From the NCBI GenBank assembly GCA_030049955.1, contig JASIJX010000272.1, positions 1 through 10,441 of the forward strand: a DNA stretch of 10,441 nt, in the 5' to 3' direction. This DNA is from Acidobacteriaceae bacterium. Lineage in GTDB: Bacteria > Acidobacteriota > Terriglobia > Terriglobales > Acidobacteriaceae. The notes beneath the pieces are model-generated. The model ran no database searches. It worked only from the letters and a program-made list of their open reading frames with translations, and was not told where the DNA came from. How positions within the stretch are numbered: the first letter of the stretch is position 1; every line of letters begins with the position of its first letter. Of this stretch, positions 6,128 through 10,441 are shown one piece after another. Position numbers and translations under genes: made by a program.

Positions 6128-8443
6128 TCAGAAGGCGAAGCGGGCGCCGGCGCTTGGGAAGCGCGGCATCTGTGTGACCTTGTACTCTGGCACGCCGGAG
6201 ATGGCATTGACGCTCTCACCGCAAATGGCGCCGTAGGGCGCGCGGCACTCGCTCTCCCATGCATAGCCGAGAAAGTTGGGGCGGTTGAAGGCGTTCTCGA
6301 CTCCGCCGTAAATGTTGAGCAGGCCGCCATGCACGTGGAAAGCGCGATGGAAATCGGCGTCGACGCGGTTGTAGGCCGGGCCGCGCAGCGCGTTGACCAG
6401 CGCGAGATTGTAGATGCCGCGCGATTGCTGTTCGGACGCAACAATATTGAAGGGCGTATAAGGACGGCCGCTGGCATAAGTATCGCGGAAGGCCGCAAAG
6501 AGCTTTCCGGGAAGCTTGAGTGTAGCCATGCTATTGGCTACCAGCGGGAAATCGAAGTTGCCGGGACGCAGGATGCCGTCGGCTGCGGAGTAGAGGGTCT
6601 TTGAGTAGCTGGCGGAGCTGAGCAGCTCGAGCCGGTCGCCGCGATGGGCACGCAGCAAAAGCTCGATGCCTTGCGCGCGGCCGCGGCCGCCGCTTTTGAG
6701 CGGCAGCCAGACGAACTGCTGGCCGAGAGTATCGACCATGTTGGCGAGCATGAGGCTGGGATACTCGGTGGATTCGGGCTCGTTGAAGTAGCGCTTGCTG
6801 TAGGCCTCGATGCTGGCGGTCATGCCGCCGGAGCGCCAAAGCTCTGCGCCTGCGGCCACCTGCCGCATGCCGATGGGGAGCAGGTGCGCATTCTGCGCAT
6901 AGCTCAGCAGATCGATGGTAGGCGGAAGCTGGGCAGAGCGCTCAAAGGACACATGCAGCGCCTGGCGCGAAGCGATGCGCAAGCCGATGGAAGCGCGCGG
7001 ATCGAAGGCATGAGCGCCGGTGATGGCGAAGGTTTCCTCGCGCGCGCCGGCGATCACGGTCCAACGTATGCCGAATTGTGCTGTGGCCTCGGCATAGGAA
7101 CCGGTTTGGCCGGTGATGAGATTGCGCGTGAAGTTGTCGGCGTCGGTCCAGGCGGGATTGGAATTAAAAGGCGATTGCTGACCGCGCGGCTGAGAGACAG
7201 CGTAGTTGGACTCGACGAGATGGCCGGTTTCGCCAAGCGAGAACAGCCATGCGCCAGCGCTGAACTGCAGACCGTAGGCAAGGGTGCTGAGGCCGTCGCG
7301 GGTTTGCTCCTGATAAAGCGGAAAGGTTTGGAAGGGGTGGCTCCAGCAAGCGTTTGTGCCGCCCTCAAACGGCACTTGCAACTGCTGCCCGATGAGCTGG
7401 CCCTGCACTGAGTAGCTGGCGGTGACGGTGGAGAGAATGCTTGGCGTGTGCGTGTGTTGCCAGACGAGGCCGTCGGTCGAGCGCATGCCGCCGTACTGGG
7501 TTTGAACGAGCGATGTCACGCCGGGGTCGCAGGGCTGCGGTGTCATATCGATGGAGTCGGCGCCTGAGAGGCTGAGCGCGGAAATGTGGTCGTGGCTGCC
7601 AGGCGACCATTCGAGATGCGCGAGGCCGTTCGTATAGATCGGCACGCCGTTGATGCCGATATCGTTGGTGGCGAGGTTAAGGATGCTGCGATGCGCGGAG
7701 AGCAGCAGGCTGCCGGTTTTGCCGACTGGCTGGTTGAGGAAACCGCCGACGCCGGAGATTCCGGCGTCGGCTTCACCGCTGTGTTGCTTTTCGCCACCGG
7801 CGAGCGTGTGAATTTCGACCAGCGAGGAGAGACGGCTGGAGTAGCGCGCATCGTAATCGCCGGCCTTCAGGTCGACGCTTGCCAGGGTTGAGGTATCGAG
7901 CATCGACGTAAAGCCGCCGGTGGTGCCTTCAAGCGAGATGTGGTTGATATTGGGCACCTCGATGCCGTCGACGACGTAGAGATTTTCCTCGGGGCTGCCG
8001 CCGCGCACCATCACGTCGTTGCTCATATCGGTGTTCCAGACTACGCCAGGGAGCAGTTGCAGATAGCGCGTGAAGTCGCCCCATGTGCCGGCCGAGGAGA
8101 GCACCTCGGCCGAGGTGACGTGATAGGGCGCGGCAAGGCCGGTTTCAAGCGCTTGCTGATGTGCGTTGACCACAACTTGCGACTGCACGCGCGGGACAAT
8201 TGCGACACTTGGCAACAGTGCGGGATGAGTTGCGGCGGTTGCCGGAGCTTTTGCCGCGGCGGGCACGGACGCGGATTTGGAGGCGCTGCCGGAGCTGCGC
8301 GCATCTGCGGCGCTGGGCGAAGTTGAGGGACCGGAAACGGCGGGAACATCCGAGTCCTGAGCGAAAACCGGAACGACTGCTCCGCAAAACACGAAAAAAA
8401 GAATGAATGAGAGCGGAGACGGGACTAGGCGGAAAGAATGCAT
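6128..8443 (-). CDS. TonB-dependent outer-membrane receptor
   Basis: Predicted 22-stranded outer-membrane barrel with a plug, importing a ligand using TonB/ExbBD energy. From GTG 8446 the product is 772 residues. I prefer the adjacent ATG at 8443 (771 residues); numbers below count from GTG. A Sec signal peptide ends near VFA (29). Residues 31-88 are an Ala/Ser/Pro-rich linker. The plug covers about 95-220 and includes LLPGVVWNTD (131-140), MVRGGSPEENLYVVDGIEVP (146-165) and the LKAGDYDARYS strand. QVVVNA (90-95) may be the TonB box. The rest alternates in amphipathic strands and ends in Phe (GARFAF), typical of barrel proteins. It lacks the N-terminal carboxypeptidase-regulatory-like domain of the larger, roughly 1,000-residue acidobacterial receptors. 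No ligand is evident: there are no neighbouring polysaccharide, siderophore or cobalamin genes. The ribosome-binding site is weak. Confidence 0.92.
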   Translation of the reverse strand: MHSFRLVPSPLSFILFFVFCGAVVPVFAQDSDVPAVSGPSTSPSAADARSSGSASKSASVPAAAKAPATAATHPALLPSVAIVPRVQSQVVVNAHQQALETGLAAPYHVTSAEVLSSAGTWGDFTRYLQLLPGVVWNTDMSNDVMVRGGSPEENLYVVDGIEVPNINHISLEGTTGGFTSMLDTSTLASVDLKAGDYDARYSSRLSSLVEIHTLAGGEKQHSGEADAGISGVGGFLNQPVGKTGSLLLSAHRSILNLATNDIGINGVPIYTNGLAHLEWSPGSHDHISALSLSGADSIDMTPQPCDPGVTSLVQTQYGGMRSTDGLVWQHTHTPSILSTVTASYSVQGQLIGQQLQVPFEGGTNACWSHPFQTFPLYQEQTRDGLSTLAYGLQFSAGAWLFSLGETGHLVESNYAVSQPRGQQSPFNSNPAWTDADNFTRNLITGQTGSYAEATAQFGIRWTVIAGAREETFAITGAHAFDPRASIGLRIASRQALHVSFERSAQLPPTIDLLSYAQNAHLLPIGMRQVAAGAELWRSGGMTASIEAYSKRYFNEPESTEYPSLMLANMVDTLGQQFVWLPLKSGGRGRAQGIELLLRAHRGDRLELLSSASYSKTLYSAADGILRPGNFDFPLVANSMATLKLPGKLFAAFRDTYASGRPYTPFNIVASEQQSRGIYNLALVNALRGPAYNRVDADFHRAFHVHGGLLNIYGGVENAFNRPNFLGYAWESECRAPYGAICGESVNAISGVPEYKVTQMPRFPSAGARFAF

Positions 8444-8446
8444 CAC

Positions 8447-8638
8447 GGCTGTGTCCGTCCGTTCTTGGCTGAATTGTCCTGGGGGCTGCTGGTTGCTGCG
8501 ATCGGAAAGTGCAGCTCATCGCGCTGCGCGATGGCTTGTCAGCATTCGATTCGCGCGCGCATTTGCCAGTTGTTCTGCAAGATTCGGCACGGTGCGCGCA
8601 AACAATTGCAGCGCACGGAGTTGTGATAGAGTGGCGCC
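8447..8638. promoter_or_regulatory. Divergent promoter region with palindrome
   Basis: This 192-base gap between the divergent receptor and membrane-protein genes must carry both promoters. I see no strong -35/-10 pair. It does contain the 17-base inverted repeat CATCGCG-CTG-CGCGATG (8517-8533), whose spacing and symmetry suit a dimeric repressor or activator that could control both genes. Confidence 0.4.
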
Positions 8639-9541
8639 ATGATCCATAGAAAAGCGGTGCGCGTTGCGCTGCTGTTTTGTGCCGCGATGCTGCCGGCAGT
8701 GGTTCGCGCACAGGCGGCGCGGCCGGCGAGCCCGCTTGCCGCGCGGCCGAACTCGACCGCGCGGCCGCAAGCTGCGCAGCCGGAAACAGCAACGCCGAAT
8801 CAGACGCCGAATCAATGCGCGGGCGGCTCGTGCGATTTTCAGCCGCAGCATATTTCGATTGCTACGCCGGCTCCTGCGCCGGCTCCGTGGACGTGGCAGC
8901 AGCGCGTTGCGTGGGGCGCGAACCTCGTGCTGGTCGTGCTGGGATACGTGGCCATGCTGTTGGCGCTTGCACTTTTGCGCAAAATCGAGCGGCAAACGCG
9001 CTACAGCGAGGAGGCGGCGCAGGCTGCGGCCGAAGCCGCGCGGGCGGCGCTGGAGCACGCGAAGGCAATAGCGCGCGCCGAGAGGCCGTGGATCCTGATG
9101 AGCGTGCGGCCTTCACAGAGCATTGAGAACGCATTCTCGGTGATCGCAACCAACCGCGGACGCGGCCCGGCGCACGTGGTGTCCATGGTGGACGAGGTTG
9201 CGATCGCAGTGGACGAGGCGCACCTGCCGGCCGCGCCAGAGTACGCGAAAACCCCTGTGGCGCCGGCCGATCCCATGATCCTGCTGCCCGGTGAGTCGAC
9301 CGAGATTGCGGCTTTCAGCCGAGCCGATGTGCAACGCGTGGCCGGGAGCAAAGAGCAGTTAGCGCGGATTGAGAAGTGGGAAGAGAAGATCTTTCTCTAC
9401 GGAAATCTCGTTTACTCCGATCTGGCTGCACCTGACGACGCAGCAGCGCACGAGAGCTCGTGGTTCTGCTGGTATATCCATGGCCGGCAGAAGAGCGGGA
9501 TGGTGATGGCGGGGCCGCCGGCGTATAACCGGCACCTGTAG
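8639..9541 (+). CDS. Membrane-anchored protein of unknown function
   Basis: I do not recognise a named family. The 300-residue product has an N-terminal signal-like segment (hydrophobic 7-22, VRAQA at 22-26). Then comes an Ala/Pro/Thr/Gln-rich linker (27-85) with two cysteines (60 and 65). A single transmembrane helix spans about 92-114 (GANLVLVVLGYVAMLLALAL), followed by an Ala/Glu/Arg-rich helix that may be coiled-coil (118-148). The C-terminal region, 149-300, looks beta-rich. It opens with ERPWILMSV and contains TNRGRGPAHVV, ILLPGESTEI and FLYGNLVYSDL, with aromatic residues near HESSWFCWYIHG. Similar ERPW...N-G-GPA...Y.D layouts occur in bacterial membrane proteins of unknown role. If the first segment is cleaved, the linker is periplasmic and the C-terminal domain cytoplasmic. 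The start is ATG 8639, with only a weak GAG seven bases upstream. The gene stands alone, divergent from the receptor, with a terminator after it. Confidence 0.8.
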   Translation: MIHRKAVRVALLFCAAMLPAVVRAQAARPASPLAARPNSTARPQAAQPETATPNQTPNQCAGGSCDFQPQHISIATPAPAPAPWTWQQRVAWGANLVLVVLGYVAMLLALALLRKIERQTRYSEEAAQAAAEAARAALEHAKAIARAERPWILMSVRPSQSIENAFSVIATNRGRGPAHVVSMVDEVAIAVDEAHLPAAPEYAKTPVAPADPMILLPGESTEIAAFSRADVQRVAGSKEQLARIEKWEEKIFLYGNLVYSDLAAPDDAAAHESSWFCWYIHGRQKSGMVMAGPPAYNRHL

Positions 9542-9575
9542 TCGGCGGTGCTAGTGGAGTGAGCGGTGCTAGCGG

Positions 9576-9607
9576 GCCGGGGATTATCCCGGCTCTGTTG
9601 TCTTTAG
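9576..9607 (+). terminator. Intrinsic terminator after the 8639-9541 gene
   Basis: GCCGGG (9576-9581) pairs with CCCGGC (9588-9593) around a six-base loop. It is followed by the T-rich run TCTGTTGTCTTTAG on the plus strand, 35 bases after the stop codon. Stem, loop and tail are right for rho-independent termination of the membrane-protein gene. Confidence 0.6.
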
Positions 9608-9645
9608 TGCAGACGCCGGCTCAGATGGCGTACTGGGTAAAAAGC

Positions 9646-9693
9646 AACCGCAGATCCTTCGCTCGTCCGCTTCGCGCACTCGTTCAGGATGAC
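9646..9693. repeat. Dispersed intergenic repeat, copy 2 (long form)
   Basis: This copy opens with the same 18 bases as 87-104 and closes with TCAGGATGAC (9684-9693). The middle, with GTCCGCTTCGCGCACTCGT, is longer than in copy 1. ATCCT (9654-9658) and AGGAT (9686-9690) form inverted ends, so it can fold as a hairpin. It resembles REP-like repeats scattered between genes in many bacteria. Confidence 0.65.
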
Positions 9694-9715
9694 AACGTGA
9701 CTTTTGATGGCTCGG

Positions 9716-9731
9716 CTTCAGGGACCTGAAG
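9716..9731. other. 7-bp inverted repeat
   Basis: CTTCAGG (9716-9722) and CCTGAAG (9725-9731) are perfect inverted arms with GA between them. As RNA the inner pair would open to leave a six-pair stem with a GGAC loop. The plus-strand downstream sequence is only moderately T-rich, so a terminator role is weak. Confidence 0.4.
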
Positions 9732-9812
9732 GCCCTGGTTCTTCCGAGTGTTTCTTCGTGTACGGGCTCGGTATCTTCGCACCGCCCCACTCTTCATGAG
9801 CGATCATTTGTC

Positions 9813-9936
9813 TATCCCACCTAACGGGAAAAACAGAAACGCGGCGAGGGTTGATGGGATAAGGAAGAAGGCTTCAGCGAAGATCGAGAAGCGAGTGGGT
9901 AGAGGACCACGAGCTCGAAGATCAGGAGAAGCCTTC
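9813..9936 (+). ncRNA. Candidate IS110 bridge RNA region
   Basis: In IS110-group elements a guide RNA (bridge RNA) is encoded in the non-coding end upstream of the transposase. Here TATCCCA (9813-9819) pairs with TGGGATA (9855-9861). A second structure stacks three stems: GAAGGCTTC (9867-9875) with GAAGCCTTC (9928-9936), TCGAG (9884-9888) with CTCGA (9914-9918), and GTGG plus T9900 with ACCAC (9906-9910). They are separated by two-sided internal loops of 8/9 and 6/3 bases. A bridge-RNA loop has this layout, with guide bases on both sides of an internal loop. Pairings were found by eye. Ends, promoter and guide bases are not determined. Confidence 0.45.
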
Positions 9937-9937
9937 G

Positions 9938-10441
9938 ATGAAGATTGTAGGCTGTGATTTCCATCCTCGGTGGCAGCAAATTGCGGTTTTCGATTCGGAA
10001 ACCGGCGAGATCAACGAACAGAAGCTGATGAACGGCGACGGGGAAGCCGAGCGGTTCTACCGCGCCCTGGAAGTGGGGGCGCTGGTAGGTATCGAGGCCT
10101 GCGGCAACAGTCAGTGGTTTGTGGACCTGTTGGGCAGCCTGGGCCATGAGGTGTGGATTGGCGATGCGGCCCAGATTCGCGCCAGCTATGTGCGCAAGCA
10201 AAAGACGGACCGGCGCGATGCAGGCCACATTCTGCGGCTGCTGATCGAGGGGCGTTTTCCACGCTTGTGGATGCCCTCGGCCGAGCAGCGCGACCTGCGG
10301 CAGTTGCTGATTCACCGCCACAAGCTGGTGGAGATTCGCACTCGGGCCAAGAATGGGTTGCAACACCTGGCGCTGAACCGCGGCTTCCAGAAGCAGGCCC
10401 GACTGTGGAGCGTTCGGGGGAGGGCTTTTTTAAAAGAACTG
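9938..10441 (+). CDS. IS110-family DEDD transposase, N-terminal part
   Basis: The frame is open to the window edge (168 residues visible). The RuvC-like DEDD catalytic domain is clear: Asp7 in VGCDFHP, Glu53 in GIEACGN, and Asp91 and Asp94 in QKTDRRDAGH. Their order and spacing are those of IS110 transposases, which cut and rejoin DNA guided by a bridge RNA. The helical stretch QRDLRQLLIHRHKLVEIRTRAKNGLQ (117-142) is also typical. The second domain, holding the serine used for recombination, would lie beyond the edge, so I cannot say whether the gene is intact. ATG 9938 is preceded by AGGAG at 9924-9928 (nine-base gap); in-frame upstream sequence meets a stop at 9860-9862 with no other start. 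The ribosome-binding site lies within the candidate bridge-RNA fold. Confidence 0.93.
   Translation, partial: MKIVGCDFHPRWQQIAVFDSETGEINEQKLMNGDGEAERFYRALEVGALVGIEACGNSQWFVDLLGSLGHEVWIGDAAQIRASYVRKQKTDRRDAGHILRLLIEGRFPRLWMPSAEQRDLRQLLIHRHKLVEIRTRAKNGLQHLALNRGFQKQARLWSVRGRAFLKEL

Larger units (their letters stand above)
9542..9812. other. Spacer with repeats and hairpins before the IS element
   Basis: No supportable gene. In order it holds two copies of GCGGTGCTAG (9545-9554 and 9563-9572, 18 bases apart), an intrinsic terminator (9576-9607), a dispersed repeat (9646-9693) and a hairpin CTTCAGG-GA-CCTGAAG (9716-9731). The minus-strand frame across 9584-9790 translates the dispersed repeat into a Cys-His-Pro-Glu-Arg run, a common cause of false gene calls. 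The left end of the IS110 element lies somewhere near the right end of this stretch. Confidence 0.5.
9813..10441 (+). mobile_element. IS110-family insertion sequence, left part
   Basis: The transposase from 9938 identifies the family. The element is cut by the window's right edge, so the C-terminal transposase domain and the right end are not visible. The left boundary is unknown. I start it at the first inverted repeat upstream of the gene because IS110 elements have a structured non-coding left end and usually lack clear terminal inverted repeats and target duplications. The true end could lie a few tens of bases to the left. Confidence 0.6.

Noticed and set aside
6644..7411. 255-codon plus-strand frame opposite the TonB receptor
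   Set aside because: Shadow of the receptor gene, with no independent features.
9584..9790. Small minus-strand frame with a CHPERVREADERRICGCF-like product
   Set aside because: It translates the dispersed repeat and the terminator; such products are commonly miscalled genes.
1..10441. CRISPR arrays, defence islands, toxin-antitoxin pairs, biosynthetic clusters
   Set aside because: No regularly spaced repeats of suitable length and no recognisable genes of such systems. Apart from the IS110 element the genes look like ordinary chromosomal ones.

Overview
The window looks like chromosomal DNA from an acidobacterium, probably Terriglobia/Acidobacteriaceae. Three things suggest this. The DNA is GC-rich with strong third-position bias. 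A secreted protein family carrying an ILPSILHQDPRYF-type motif occurs twice, and I associate that family with Acidobacteriota. The spacers hold a dispersed repeat of the type that reads GATCCTTCGCT...TCAGGATGAC. The lineage is an inference from family resemblance; no search was run.

Layout, left to right. Positions 1-134 are a spacer with one copy of the dispersed repeat. Next come three genes and one gene remnant, all on the minus strand. They are a phosphoglucomutase/phosphomannomutase (135-1571), a secreted protein with a low-complexity linker (1718-2725), a frameshifted and truncated paralogue of that protein (2781-3307), and, after a gene-poor gap, an RNB-domain ribonuclease with a C-terminal S1-like domain (3633-5099). 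A 400-base spacer rich in inverted repeats leads to a plus-strand secreted NTF2/DUF4440-like protein (5501-6079). It converges on a minus-strand TonB-dependent outer-membrane receptor (6128-8443). Divergent from the receptor is a plus-strand membrane-anchored protein of unknown function (8639-9541), followed by a good intrinsic terminator. A spacer with the second dispersed repeat then leads into the left part of an IS110-family insertion sequence, whose DEDD transposase (from 9938) runs off the right edge.

How the genes fit together. No shared pathway is evident. This reads as an ordinary chromosomal neighbourhood of housekeeping metabolism, RNA turnover and cell-envelope or secreted proteins, with one mobile element. 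The long plus-strand frames opposite the minus-strand genes are treated as GC-bias shadows.

The two most interesting points are these. (1) The non-coding stretch directly upstream of the IS110 transposase folds, by eye, into a stack of short stems separated by two-sided internal loops (9867-9936), preceded by a second inverted repeat (9813-9861). That position and shape fit an IS110 bridge RNA. (2) The minus-strand frames at 2781-3307 rejoin, with a single-base frameshift near 3075-3082, into a decayed tandem paralogue of the neighbouring secreted-protein gene.
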